NCBI RefSeq assembly: GCF_004339545.1
Contig: NZ_SMGD01000016.1
Location: 148,046 to 212,045, forward strand
DNA length: 64,000 nt
Origin: Celerinatantimonas diazotrophica
GTDB lineage: Bacteria; Pseudomonadota; Gammaproteobacteria; Enterobacterales; Celerinatantimonadaceae
Direction: 5' to 3'
A model generated the notes under the pieces. It saw only the letters and a list, made by a program, of their open reading frames with translations. It did no database searches and was not told the DNA's origin. Within the stretch, counting starts at the first letter, position 1, and each line of letters begins with the position of its first letter. The position numbers were made by a program, and so were the translations under genes. Shown in pieces: positions 1 through 8,598 of this stretch.

Positions 1-16
1 ACGCGCTAAAAAATAA
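1..16 (+). CDS. pgk: phosphoglycerate kinase, last codons (partial)
   Basis: Only the last four codons and the stop are inside the window. Reading from base 2 gives R-A-K-K and TAA at 14-16, the same ending as E. coli Pgk (…EERAKK). The next gene is fbaA, and pgk-fbaA adjacency is standard in Gammaproteobacteria. The call rests on this short match plus gene order, so it is an inference. Confidence 0.6.
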
Positions 17-24
17 TATCTAGA

Positions 25-48
25 AGGAACAGCTCATGAGCTGTTCCT
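25..48. terminator. 24-bp perfect palindrome between pgk and fbaA
   Basis: Arms AGGAACAGCTCA and TGAGCTGTTCCT form an uninterrupted 24-bp palindrome just after the pgk stop. No U tract follows, so it may be a weak or factor-assisted terminator, an mRNA 3'-end stabiliser, or a protein site. Confidence 0.4.
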
Positions 49-141
49 CTGGTTAATTATCTGCCAGCTGATCACAGTGGTCAGGTAATTTGTTAGAATG
101 ATTATCTACATTTTAAAAGAGACAGGATGGGAACCCTTACT

Positions 142-1218
142 ATGTCTAAAATTTTTGATGCGGTCAAACCCGGTGTATTAACTGGTGATGACGTCCAGAA
201 AGTATTCAAGATAGCGAAAGAAAATAACTTCGCTCTGCCTGCTGTTAACTGTGTTAACACGGATACTATCAATGCTGTATTAGAAGCAGCGGCTAAAGTT
301 AAATCGCCTGTCATTATCCAGTTTTCCAACGGTGGTGCGGCATTTTTAGCAGGTAAAGGCATTAAACTGGAAGGTCAGCAGCCACAGATCTTAGGTGCTA
401 TCTCCGGTGCAAAACACGTTCATAACTTGGCCGAACATTATGGGGTTCCAGTTATCCTGCATACTGACCATGCAGCTAAAAAATTGTTGCCTTGGATCGA
501 CGGCTTATTAGATGCTGGTGAAAAACATTTTGCTGAAACTGGCAAACCATTGTTTAGCTCTCATATGCTGGATCTTTCTGAAGAGTCTCTTGAAGATAAC
601 ATCGAAATTAGTTCTAAATATTTAGCTCGTATGGCTAAAATGGACATGACTCTGGAAATTGAACTGGGTTGTACTGGTGGTGAAGAAGATGGCGTTGATA
701 ACAGCCATATGGATGCTTCATCTTTGTACACTCAGCCAGAAGATGTTGCTTACGCGTATGAAAAATTGCATGCGATTAGCCCACGTTTCACTATTGCTGC
801 TTCATTCGGTAATGTACACGGTGTATATAAACCAGGCAACGTTGTTCTCAAACCAACGATTTTGCGCGATTCTCAGAAACATGTGTCTGAAAAATTCAAT
901 TTACCAGAAAAATCATTGGATTTTGTATTCCATGGTGGTTCAGGCTCTTCACTAGAAGAAATCCGCGAAGCAATCAGCTACGGTGTGATTAAAATGAATA
1001 TCGACACTGATACTCAGTGGGCGAACTGGCACGGTGTATTAGACTATTACAAAGCTAACGAAGGTTATCTGCAAAGCCAGATTGGTAACCCTAAAGGCGA
1101 CGACCAACCAAATAAAAAATTCTACGATCCTCGCGTTTGGTTACGTAAAGGTGAAGAATCAATGGTTAAACGCTTAGAAGAAGCGTTCAATGCTCTGAAT
1201 GCGATTGATGTACTGTAA
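142..1218 (+). CDS. fbaA: fructose-bisphosphate aldolase, class II
   Basis: Zn-dependent aldolase that cleaves fructose 1,6-bisphosphate to DHAP and glyceraldehyde 3-phosphate in glycolysis, reversed in gluconeogenesis; cytosolic. The 358-residue product is nearly colinear with E. coli FbaA (359). The metal/catalytic segment ILHTDH puts Asp109 and His110 at the family positions; GCTGGEEDGVDNS, FHGGSGS and NIDTDTQWA carry the other zinc, phosphate and substrate residues. An in-frame ATG exists at 127, but ATG 142 gives the family N-terminus MSKIFD and has a purine-rich GGATGGGA about 10 bases upstream. It follows pgk and is closed by a strong terminator. Confidence 0.97.
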   Translation: MSKIFDAVKPGVLTGDDVQKVFKIAKENNFALPAVNCVNTDTINAVLEAAAKVKSPVIIQFSNGGAAFLAGKGIKLEGQQPQILGAISGAKHVHNLAEHYGVPVILHTDHAAKKLLPWIDGLLDAGEKHFAETGKPLFSSHMLDLSEESLEDNIEISSKYLARMAKMDMTLEIELGCTGGEEDGVDNSHMDASSLYTQPEDVAYAYEKLHAISPRFTIAASFGNVHGVYKPGNVVLKPTILRDSQKHVSEKFNLPEKSLDFVFHGGSGSSLEEIREAISYGVIKMNIDTDTQWANWHGVLDYYKANEGYLQSQIGNPKGDDQPNKKFYDPRVWLRKGEESMVKRLEEAFNALNAIDVL

Positions 1219-1250
1219 TCCATTAAGTTAGTTCGTTAGCATTGTGAAGA

Positions 1251-1277
1251 AAACCGGTCATTTGGCCGGTTTTTTTA
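1251..1277 (+). terminator. intrinsic terminator after fbaA
   Basis: Stem AAACCGG / CCGGTTT (1251-1257 with 1266-1272), 8-base loop, then a run of T to 1276. Confidence 0.9.
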
Positions 1278-1658
1278 TCTTCGATGAGCCGCCAAGGTGC
1301 TCATCAGAGTGGATATATGGATAAGAAGCGGGTTATTTTTCTACTATATTTTAGCAAAGCTGATGTGCCAAGTGACTTTAATTCGACCTGTTGGTAAGTA
1401 TGGTGTGTCATGGCTAAGCATAAGATCCTAGCGAGTAAAACGACTAAAGGATGTGGTCACGAAACAAGATGACGGTTTTTACCTAACATCGTCAGCTTGA
1501 TATATGAAGAATATTCTATTGCTTATTGGATGTGAATTTTCAATGTTTCTATCTAATTTGCTGTGGCCTTGCATTTTTTGTATTTATTCTGCGGTTCTGT
1601 TGCAACTTCTCGATGGATCGCTAAGCTCATTGATATTGTCCTTATGAAAGAGGTTCCT
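1278..1658. other. 381-bp intergenic region, fbaA to yggE
   Basis: No convincing gene. A second small hairpin (GATGAGC 1283-1289, GCTCATC 1299-1305) follows the fbaA terminator. The rest is AT-rich and should hold the yggE promoter, but no clear -35/-10 pair stands out. In E. coli this gap contains mscS and argO; no remnant of either is visible. Confidence 0.5.
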
Positions 1659-2327
1659 ATGTTTATGTCACGAATATGGTTTATCGCTACGCTTTGTGGA
1701 CTACTGCTAAGTGGCCAAGCCTTGGCGACAACATTGACCATAACAGGAAATGCATCAATGCAAGTGATGCCTGATATGGCAACCATTATGTTTACAGTGT
1801 CTAAGACAGCTAAGACAGCATCCACTGCAAAGCAACAAGCGGATCAGCGTGTGCGGGCTCTGCAAAATGAACTTGGTCATCAATCATGGCTTCATTTTAG
1901 TAGTGGTCAACTTCGAGTCATGCCTGTTTATTCGCTGGATACCAATAAGAACCGTCAATTGAGCGGCTATCAGGCAAGGCGCCCGGTTATTGTAAAGATT
2001 ATGAATCTCGCCAAGTTAAGTGATGTTCTCGGAAGCGGGTTGCAAGAAGCAGATAGCGTGACGCAAATTCGGTATGATAGTTCTAAGCGCGCCAAATTAA
2101 CTGAGCGAGTTCGCCTTGCAGCGCTTAAAAATGCCCAACTTATTGCCCATCAATTTGCAAAAGCTCTCAATAAAAAGGTGGTGTCAGTTGATTCGATTGA
2201 TTATAACAATCGCATGCCCAATCAACCGATTCAATTACTTCGAGAAGCAAAATTCAGTTCTAATAGTTACCAGAGTGAAAGCCTTCGTATTGATGACTCG
2301 GTGTTGGTTCACTTTACGCTCGACTAA
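1659..2327 (+). CDS. yggE: SIMPL-domain (DUF541) periplasmic protein, YggE-like
   Basis: Predicted exported protein of 222 residues. After a signal peptide (MFMSRIW… to SGQALA, cleavage near residue 22) comes one SIMPL domain, beginning TLTITGNASMQVMPDMAT and including a KQQADQRV helix. The family is linked to oxidative-stress tolerance in E. coli but its biochemical role is not settled. An upstream in-frame start at 1563 would add an unlikely extension before the signal peptide; AAAGAGG at 1647-1653 is well spaced for ATG 1659. E. coli yggE lies in the same fbaA-to-serA interval, supporting orthology. Its stop region overlaps the terminator of convergent serA. Confidence 0.8.
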   Translation: MFMSRIWFIATLCGLLLSGQALATTLTITGNASMQVMPDMATIMFTVSKTAKTASTAKQQADQRVRALQNELGHQSWLHFSSGQLRVMPVYSLDTNKNRQLSGYQARRPVIVKIMNLAKLSDVLGSGLQEADSVTQIRYDSSKRAKLTERVRLAALKNAQLIAHQFAKALNKKVVSVDSIDYNNRMPNQPIQLLREAKFSSNSYQSESLRIDDSVLVHFTLD

Positions 2328-2330
2328 TAA

Positions 2331-2353
2331 AAAAGCCTGCAAAAAGCAGGCTT
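2331..2353 (-). terminator. intrinsic terminator of serA
   Basis: AAGCCTGC 2333-2340 and GCAGGCTT 2346-2353 with a 5-base loop. Read on the minus strand it is followed by TTTTTTA, which points to serA; on the plus strand no T tract follows. Confidence 0.85.
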
Positions 2354-2376
2354 CAAATAAAAAGCAAAGAGTTACC

Positions 2377-3609
2377 TTAATACAATACGCGAGCGCGAAT
2401 AGTTCCATCAATTGCTTTTAGTTTTTCCAGCGCTGTGTGGCTCTGAGTGGTTTGTACATCAATGACCACATAACCAATACCACCGGCTGTTTGCAGATAT
2501 TGGGCGGCAATGTTGAATTCATCATCTGCAAAGATTTGGTTAATTTTAGTAATCACACCGGGCTGATTGTGATGGATATGGAGCAAACGACTCGCGCCAT
2601 CAGTATTGGCTGGTAGCGACACTTCAGGGAAGTTTACTGCAGACAATGTTGAGCCATTATCAGAGTATTTCACCAGCTTGGATGCTACTTCGGTACCGAT
2701 ATTCTCTTGAGCTTCTTGGGTACTTCCCCCAATGTGTGGCGTGAGCAGAACGTTATCAAATTCACGAAGCGGTGATACAAACTCTTCTTTATTTGATTTG
2801 GGTTCGCTTGGATAGACATCAATCGCTGCACCAGCAACTTTATCTGTTGCTAATGCTTGAGCGAGTGCATCAATGTCAACGACACTGCCTCGAGATGCGT
2901 TAATGAGCATCGCGCCATCTTTCATTTGCGCAATCTCTTCTTGACCAAACATCAATTTAGTTTGAGGGGTTTCTGGAACATGTAAGCTGACCACATCAGC
3001 ACGATTTAAAAGTTCTTTCATCGTGCTGATTTGTCGGGCGTTGCCCAGCGATAACTGAGGTTCAATATCGTAGTAAATAACTTCCATTCCTACGGTTTCA
3101 GCTAAAATTCCCAATTGTGTTCCAATATGGCCATAACCAATAATCCCTAATGTTTTACCACGAGCTTCAAAGGCATTATTAGCTGATTTTTGCCACTCGC
3201 CACGATGGGCTTTGGCATTACGAGAGGGAATGCCACGTAACAACAAAATTGTTTCAGCGATGACAAGCTCGGCAACGCTACGGGTATTTGAGAATGGAGC
3301 ATTAAATACCGGGATCCCCAAGTCCCTTGCCGCGTCTAAATCGACTTGATTTGTACCAATACAAAAACAACCGATTGCGACTAGTTTTTCCGCATGAGCT
3401 AAAACTTCTTTAGTCAGCTGAGAACGCGATCGAATCCCGATAAAGTGGACATCTTTAATTTTTTCAATGAGATCTTCTTTGCTCAAGGATGTTTTTAACT
3501 GTTCAATATTGGTATAACCCGCACTATGAAAGCTTTCGATAGAGCTGGGGTGTAACCCTTCGAGCAACAGAATTTTTATTTTATCTTTATCGAGTGAAAA
3601 TTTTGACAT
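2377..3609 (-). CDS. serA: D-3-phosphoglycerate dehydrogenase
   Basis: First step of serine synthesis: oxidises 3-phosphoglycerate to 3-phosphohydroxypyruvate with NAD. At 410 residues it is the same length as E. coli SerA. It has the Rossmann motif GYGHIGTQ, the catalytic Arg in NASRGSVVD, the Glu in YPSEP and the His in TPHIGGST, and ends in an ACT domain (roughly 335-410, HHNQPGVITKINQIF) that binds serine for feedback inhibition in the short-form enterobacterial enzyme. It lies downstream of rpiA, as in E. coli, but with a terminator between, so it probably has its own promoter in 3610-3808. Confidence 0.97.
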   Translation of the reverse strand: MSKFSLDKDKIKILLLEGLHPSSIESFHSAGYTNIEQLKTSLSKEDLIEKIKDVHFIGIRSRSQLTKEVLAHAEKLVAIGCFCIGTNQVDLDAARDLGIPVFNAPFSNTRSVAELVIAETILLLRGIPSRNAKAHRGEWQKSANNAFEARGKTLGIIGYGHIGTQLGILAETVGMEVIYYDIEPQLSLGNARQISTMKELLNRADVVSLHVPETPQTKLMFGQEEIAQMKDGAMLINASRGSVVDIDALAQALATDKVAGAAIDVYPSEPKSNKEEFVSPLREFDNVLLTPHIGGSTQEAQENIGTEVASKLVKYSDNGSTLSAVNFPEVSLPANTDGASRLLHIHHNQPGVITKINQIFADDEFNIAAQYLQTAGGIGYVVIDVQTTQSHTALEKLKAIDGTIRARVLY

Positions 3610-3808
3610 GGTTTCGATCTACTCCGAATGTGTGCTGCATAACAGAGTTATAAATTAGCAGAAAAGTGATCCCGGGGAAATGTATCATTTTCCCGGAATT
3701 GAGGGGGATAAGTGATAAATTTGGTATATCGCGTAAATGTGATCTGAATCCTTTATGTTCAAATTTATATTTAGACATTTACTCTGAATTAGACCGTATT
3801 ATCCAAAT

Positions 3809-3831
3809 AAAAAAGCCAGCGGTAGGCTGGC
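3809..3831 (-). terminator. intrinsic terminator of rpiA
   Basis: GCCAGC 3815-3820 and GCTGGC 3826-3831; on the minus strand the stem is followed by TTTTTTAT. It separates rpiA from serA. Confidence 0.85.
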
Positions 3832-3846
3832 GGATGGTTCGAGCTT

Positions 3847-4500
3847 TTAGCGTTCAGTAATGCCTTGGCTGGTTCCAATAATCACTTGGTCAGCGCCACG
3901 CAAGGCAAAAATGCCATTGGTGACAACACCAGGAATGTTATTAATGGCTTTTTCCATTGCAACTGGGTCAAGGATTTCAAAATTGTGCACATCTAAAATG
4001 ATATTGCCATTATCAGTGACTACGCCTTGACGGTATTCAGGCATGCCGCCAAGTTTAACCAACTCGCGAGCGACATAGCTACGTGCCATGGGGATCACTT
4101 CAACCGGCAATGGAAATTGTCCGAGTACATCGACCTGTTTACTTTGATCCACAATACAGATAAAAGTTTTTGCGACAGCAGAGACAATTTTTTCCCGAGT
4201 CAGTGCGGCTCCGCCGCCTTTGATCATCGCATTGTGTGGTGTTATCTCATCAGCCCCATCAATATAGATGTCAAGTCGGTCAACACTGTTTAGATCTAAC
4301 ACCTCAATACCAAGTTTGCGCAATCGTTCAGCTGATTGAACTGAACTTGCAACTGCACCATCAAGTTGGCTGGCAATGGGTTTGAGTGCATCAATAAAAT
4401 AGTTCACTGTCGAACCCGTTCCGACACCGATGATGGTTCCGGGTTTGACATATTTTATAGCCGCTTGACCAACGGCTTGTTTTAATTCATCTTGGGTCAT
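3847..4500 (-). CDS. rpiA: ribose-5-phosphate isomerase A
   Basis: Interconverts ribose 5-phosphate and ribulose 5-phosphate in the non-oxidative pentose phosphate pathway. The 217-residue product aligns along its length with E. coli RpiA (219): [15 protein letters not shown] near the N-terminus, DGADE, the lysine-containing [11 protein letters not shown], and [19 protein letters not shown]. Start chosen at the ATG giving [11 protein letters not shown], identical to the family N-terminus, rather than an ATG 33 bases upstream. It follows the cyclo-ligase gene on the same strand with a short gap, so they probably share a transcript. Confidence 0.96.
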   Translation of the reverse strand: MTQDELKQAVGQAAIKYVKPGTIIGVGTGSTVNYFIDALKPIASQLDGAVASSVQSAERLRKLGIEVLDLNSVDRLDIYIDGADEITPHNAMIKGGGAALTREKIVSAVAKTFICIVDQSKQVDVLGQFPLPVEVIPMARSYVARELVKLGGMPEYRQGVVTDNGNIILDVHNFEILDPVAMEKAINNIPGVVTNGIFALRGADQVIIGTSQGITER

Positions 4501-4533
4501 AAAGATTATCTCAATCTGATATTTATTGACCAA

Positions 4534-5160
4534 TTATACCCTTTTATGTGTCCATTCCCAGAGTCGTGATGGCGTGATAATACAATCAAGCGGTTGATCC
4601 CATGTTTCAATCGGCAGGTTTGGATAGCGTTGACTATCGTGGGCGATACCAATACTTGTTACGTTGTTTGATATGCTACTTAACGTCCTGTCGTAAAAGC
4701 CGCCTCCCATTCCCAAGCGGTTCCCGTATTGATCAAACGCAACCAGCGGCATTACTAAAATATCTAGCTGGTTAGCGGGTAAAATCTGTGAACAATTTAG
4801 TTTTGGCTCTAGGATATTAAAGCGATTAGCAACAAGTGGGGTGTGGGCGCTGTACTGTTGAAATAGTAAATGTCCGTGGCAAAAAGGATGTAATACTGGC
4901 AGATAAAGCTGTTTTCCTTGGCGCCAGAGTGCTTCAATGAGCGGTTTTGTTGACAACTCACCATCAAAGCTTAAATACAGCGCGATGTGACGATGCTGTT
5001 TGACCTGCGGATGCATGAGTAGTCGTTGGCAAACACATTGGGCAGCATGCTGTTGTTCACGAGAACTTAATGTTTGTCGCCGCGAGCGGATGTCGCGACG
5101 AATCAGCTGTCTGAGCTGCTCGCTACTCTGTGTTTCGTCCATATGACTGTCTTCAAACAT
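4534..5160 (-). CDS. fau: 5-formyltetrahydrofolate cyclo-ligase
   Basis: ATP-dependent conversion of 5-formyl-THF to 5,10-methenyl-THF, which removes an inhibitory folate. The 208-residue product carries the family signature YGNRLGMGGGFYDRTLS near the C-terminus and the basic N-terminal segment RRDIRSRRQTLS. The first ATG (5160) lacks a visible Shine-Dalgarno sequence; the ATG at 5142 (MDETQSSEQ) is an alternative. In E. coli this gene (ygfA) lies directly downstream of 6S RNA; here a DUF481 gene sits between, only 11 bases from this start. Confidence 0.93.
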   Translation of the reverse strand: MFEDSHMDETQSSEQLRQLIRRDIRSRRQTLSSREQQHAAQCVCQRLLMHPQVKQHRHIALYLSFDGELSTKPLIEALWRQGKQLYLPVLHPFCHGHLLFQQYSAHTPLVANRFNILEPKLNCSQILPANQLDILVMPLVAFDQYGNRLGMGGGFYDRTLSSISNNVTSIGIAHDSQRYPNLPIETWDQPLDCIITPSRLWEWTHKRV

Positions 5161-5171
5161 GATTGATTCAT

Positions 5172-5942
5172 TTAGAAATTATATAACAATGTAACTGACG
5201 TGACTGTATCTAAATGTTCTGGCGTATCATCACTATCGTTCAAGGATGGGTGGGTTTGATGCGTTAATGTGACGCTGGTTTTTAAGGCTAATGGTCCCCA
5301 GATACTACTAGTGAGTGATGTTTCACTGCGACTCATTGTATTGTACTGACCAATGTCACTGGAAAGTGTCTGATGAAAGGAGGCATTGGATGTAATGTTC
5401 CAAGTATAATCTAGGCCAAGATGGAAAATACCTTCATCGCGACCATCCGAAGATTCGTTATGTCGCCAACCTGGACCTAATTCGATGTCCATCGTTTGAG
5501 TATCGTTCTGGAATGCCCGAGAACCGTAACCGAGTGATGTGGTAATGGTGTTATCGATTCCATTAAATCGGTCATTTTCATAGGTGACCAATCCGTATGT
5601 ATAACGATTTTTGCTCCAATCGCGGTTCACTTTGTAACTTGCATAGTATCTTTCGGCACTTACTTTTCCTGAATCTTTCGCATAATTGGCTTCAAAATCC
5701 GTGTTGTGCCGCCATTTACCATAGAAAAAATCCATGACTAGACGACCGTGGCCACTGGATGTATCACTATTGCCTGTGGCGAGATTCACGCCTGCTTCAG
5801 CCTCACCCGCATACCCTTTTTTTTGCAAATCAGAGTCGTTAATTTCAAATGCATTAACTTGGGTTGAATACAATAGCGCCAACAGAACGCCAACTGTTAC
5901 CTTTTTCAGAATCAACCTCCAGCATGATCGTTCATATTTCAT
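5172..5942 (-). CDS. DUF481 outer-membrane beta-barrel protein
   Basis: Predicted outer-membrane protein, 256 residues with a signal peptide (KKVTVGVLLALLYSTQVNA, cleavage near residue 31), then the DUF481 pattern: EAEAGVNLATGNSDT and repeated amphipathic beta strands with alternating aromatics, ending in YNF, a typical C-terminal Phe of OM barrels. Related proteins are called YdiY or salt-induced OM proteins; the function is unknown. It is inserted between the 6S RNA gene and the cyclo-ligase gene, an interval that is gene-free in E. coli. Start uncertain: ATG 5942 lacks a good ribosome site, whereas a strong GGAGG lies six bases before an in-frame CTG (Leu12) that would give exactly a signal peptide beginning with two lysines. 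Confidence 0.75.
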   Translation of the reverse strand: MKYERSCWRLILKKVTVGVLLALLYSTQVNAFEINDSDLQKKGYAGEAEAGVNLATGNSDTSSGHGRLVMDFFYGKWRHNTDFEANYAKDSGKVSAERYYASYKVNRDWSKNRYTYGLVTYENDRFNGIDNTITTSLGYGSRAFQNDTQTMDIELGPGWRHNESSDGRDEGIFHLGLDYTWNITSNASFHQTLSSDIGQYNTMSRSETSLTSSIWGPLALKTSVTLTHQTHPSLNDSDDTPEHLDTVTSVTLLYNF

Positions 5943-6112
5943 TTACCAGGCCCTAATAGCTCCGTTATTGGTGGCACTGGATAAATAAATCAATAGCTTT
6001 ACTATAACGGAAAGCATAACAATGCTCATCAGTTATCACCAATAAGGTGGGTGAGATTTATCTGATGCTGTGAGTTATTCCTGTGAGAAATATCTGTGCA
6101 AGAAAGAGAAGA

Positions 6113-6286
6113 GAACCCAGGGTGGCGCTGTCAAGTTTTTCCCTTGAACCGAAAAGTTCAAGGCGGGCTATAAATTTAGTTACCGTAGGCTTCTCAGTAC
6201 GTGCTGAGCTTGCTCAATAGCAATAAAGTATAACCCTTATACTGTAGTATCGGCAGAGGAGCAACTGACTGACGCTCACCCCAGGT
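6113..6286 (-). ncRNA. ssrS: 6S RNA
   Basis: Global regulator that binds the sigma-70 RNA polymerase holoenzyme in stationary phase. On the minus strand the region contains CTCAGCACGTACTGAGAAGCCT, matching the E. coli 6S hairpin preceding GAGAAGCC, then CGCCTTGAAC…GGTTCAAGGG, the conserved terminal hairpin, and closing-stem halves CCTGGGGTGAGCG (near 6285-6273) and GCGCCACCCTGGG (6128-6116). Position directly after zapA on the same strand is the conserved location. Ends are estimated from the closing stem; length about 174 nt is usual for the family. Confidence 0.9.
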
Positions 6287-6296
6287 ATTAAACAGT

Positions 6297-6599
6297 TTAA
6301 CGATTTATCGAACTATTTTCCAATAATGCCTGTTCGATTGTGTTTTGCAGAGAACGAATTCTCTCATCCATATTTTTAGCATACTCGATATTTTTCTGTT
6401 TTTCACAAAGAAGTTCAGAACTGAGATTTAGCGCAACCATCATCGCTAATTGTTCATTGTTACTTGGCATTTTGGCATGAGCCTCTGCTAGTCGAGCGGC
6501 TAGCTCTGCGGCTGCTTCATGCAGTGCTTGTTCTTGTCCTTCAGGACAAGCAACGCGATATGTTTTTCCTAAAAGGATGATATCTACTGCTTTACTCAT
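6297..6599 (-). CDS. zapA: cell division protein ZapA
   Basis: Small FtsZ-ring-associated protein that cross-links FtsZ filaments at midcell. The 100-residue product begins MSKAVDIILLGKTYRVACPEGQE, the ZapA globular domain, followed by a long helix/coiled coil (about 25-97) that mediates dimerisation and tetramerisation. The stop codon is about 10 bases from the predicted 6S RNA 5' end, so processing or a close promoter separates the two. It is divergent from ygfB, as in E. coli. Confidence 0.93.
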   Translation of the reverse strand: MSKAVDIILLGKTYRVACPEGQEQALHEAAAELAARLAEAHAKMPSNNEQLAMMVALNLSSELLCEKQKNIEYAKNMDERIRSLQNTIEQALLENSSINR

Positions 6600-6791
6600 C
6601 GTGATGGCCTGCCTATCTATGTTGCCGAGACTATATAGTGCCGATGTCTAGCTTGCAAGCTGAGATGCCTCTTTCAGTTTTTATTTGCCTGCTATATGAA
6701 CAATATCTTACACTTTTATTCGCTTCAACATAGTGAAAAATCGCTAGCAATGATAGGATCATAGCTCAATTAAGGTATATAGGCTTATATC

Positions 6792-7358
6792 GTGAAAGAG
6801 ATGACTTACCCGGATTATGCTGAGTTTGGTGAAATTTTAGCTGAGCATATCATAGCCACTCCCGCTGAAGTACATGGATTACTCTCTGGATTACTGGCAG
6901 GAGGTTTACCTGTCGATGATCAAAGCTGGCATGTCCATCTCAATGACCTATTTAACGATGGTTATGCGCTTCCTGTTGCATTGCAACGTAAAATAGAGAA
7001 ATTGGTTGTGGTGAGTGAGCAGCTATACCGAGACAATCAATTTGCTTTTTATCCATGGGTCCCTTCGGACAATGATCCTCTCGATGAGCGTAGTGAAGCA
7101 CTAGCCCAGTGGGTGCAGAACTTTTTAGTCGGATTCGCGTTGGTCTGTCAGGAATTAAGTAAGGCCCCGGATGATATTCAAGAACTGATCAATGACTTTA
7201 ATCAGATTGCTCAACTTTCGTTAGAGTTTGATAGCGAAGATGAAGTGAATGAACAGGCGTTCTTTGAAGTCCTTGAGTATGTTCGAGTAGGGGCCATGGC
7301 CTGTTTTAACCATTATGCTTTGCGTCCATCTAATCCTGCGAGCAAAACTTTACATTAA
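6792..7358 (+). CDS. ygfB: UPF0149 family protein YgfB
   Basis: 188-residue acidic protein of the YgfB/UPF0149 family. Typical segments are TPAEVHGLLSGLLAGG near the N-terminus, WVQNFLVGFAL in the middle, EYVRVGAMACFNHY, and the C-terminal TLH shared with E. coli YgfB. The molecular function is poorly known (a Pseudomonas homologue affects beta-lactamase regulation). Start is GTG 6792 with AGG eight bases upstream; ATG 6801 is an alternative with AAAGAG immediately before it. It is followed closely by ubiH; pepP, which normally lies between them, is absent. Confidence 0.88.
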   Translation: MKEMTYPDYAEFGEILAEHIIATPAEVHGLLSGLLAGGLPVDDQSWHVHLNDLFNDGYALPVALQRKIEKLVVVSEQLYRDNQFAFYPWVPSDNDPLDERSEALAQWVQNFLVGFALVCQELSKAPDDIQELINDFNQIAQLSLEFDSEDEVNEQAFFEVLEYVRVGAMACFNHYALRPSNPASKTLH

Positions 7359-7372
7359 GTACGTTTGTGACC

Positions 7373-8581
7373 ATGCAATCAGAATCTTTTGATATTTTAA
7401 TTTGTGGCGCTGGCATGGCTGGTGCCTCACTGGCGTTGTTATTAACTAACGTTAGCTCTAAGCCCGTTAAAATCGCATTAGTTGAAGCGAATTCTCTTGA
7501 TTACGGACATCATCCTGGTTTCGACGCTAGAGCTATTGCTCTCTCTGCTGGAAGTATCGATATTTATAAGCAGGCAGGGATCTGGTCTGAGCTTGGCTGT
7601 TATGCGCAACCGATTAAGCATATCCATGTTTCTGATCGTGGTCATATAGGTCAGATATCGATTCATCACGATGAATATGCCATTGATCAACTCGGTGCGG
7701 TTATTGAATTAGCCCACGCAGGCCGGGTGTTACATCAACATCTGAGACAGCTTGAAAACGTGACACTGTTTTGTCCGGCCAAAGTTCAGCAAATCGATTC
7801 ATCCAAAGCGCTACAACGGGTAACGCTAACTGATGGTCGAACTCTTGAAGCGAAATTAGTCGTCGGTGCTGATGGGGGGGCTTCTGATGTTGCAGCACAA
7901 ATGAAGCTTGATTCTAATACGCTCGACTTTGGGCAAAGTGCTATTATTGCGAATGTGCAATGCAATCATCCTCACCAGAGTCGAGCGTTTGAACGTTTTA
8001 CAGAACATGGTCCGGTAGCACTGTTGCCAATGCAGGATAACCGTTGGTCATTAGTTTGGTGTGTCAGCCATGAGCAAGTCGAGCCATTACGACAGTGCAC
8101 GGATGAAACGTTTTTAACACGCTTACAAACAATGTTCGGATATCGGGTTGGGCGATTTGAAGTGGTCGGCAAACGGGATATTTATCCACTTGTTTTAACC
8201 ACTCGCTGCGCACTATTTAGCCATCGCAGCGTCATTATTGGTAATGCGGCCCATAGTTTGCACCCCATTGCAGGGCAGGGGTTTAATTTAGGCATTCGTG
8301 ATGCTGCAACGTTGGCTCAGCTATTAAAAGATACTGACGATCCAGGGGATTTTGCGTTGCTAAATCGCTATCGGATGATGCGCCGAGAGGATATAGCAAC
8401 CACGGTTGGTTTAACGAGTGCCTTGGCAATTGGTTTTTCCAGTAGAGATAAGTTATCTGTGGTTGCTAGAAATGCCGCTTTAGCCGCTTTGGCTAAGATT
8501 CCAGTGTTGAAAACGTCGTTGGTTCGCCAGACATTGGGCATGCTTAAGGTGGAAAATAATGAAAGCCATTTCACTCACTGA
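7373..8581 (+). CDS. ubiH: 2-octaprenyl-6-methoxyphenol hydroxylase
   Basis: FAD-dependent mono-oxygenase of ubiquinone synthesis that hydroxylates the aromatic ring at C1. The 402-residue product has the N-terminal dinucleotide fold (ILICGAGMAGASLAL), the middle DG motif (VVGADGGASDVA) and the C-terminal FAD-ribityl motif (GNAAHSLHPIAGQGFNLGIRD). It follows ygfB and precedes ubiI on the same strand. ATG 7373 is preferred to an in-frame GTG two codons earlier. ubiH rather than ubiI is assigned from gene order and the GNAAHS motif. Confidence 0.9.
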   Translation: MQSESFDILICGAGMAGASLALLLTNVSSKPVKIALVEANSLDYGHHPGFDARAIALSAGSIDIYKQAGIWSELGCYAQPIKHIHVSDRGHIGQISIHHDEYAIDQLGAVIELAHAGRVLHQHLRQLENVTLFCPAKVQQIDSSKALQRVTLTDGRTLEAKLVVGADGGASDVAAQMKLDSNTLDFGQSAIIANVQCNHPHQSRAFERFTEHGPVALLPMQDNRWSLVWCVSHEQVEPLRQCTDETFLTRLQTMFGYRVGRFEVVGKRDIYPLVLTTRCALFSHRSVIIGNAAHSLHPIAGQGFNLGIRDAATLAQLLKDTDDPGDFALLNRYRMMRREDIATTVGLTSALAIGFSSRDKLSVVARNAALAALAKIPVLKTSLVRQTLGMLKVENNESHFTH

Positions 8582-8598
8582 CAGTTTAAGGAAAAGGA

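Noticed and set aside
3587..3860. Two small open frames between rpiA and serA on opposite strands
   Set aside because: Overlap the serA start or rpiA terminator and show no domain or ribosome site; treated as chance frames in a promoter region.
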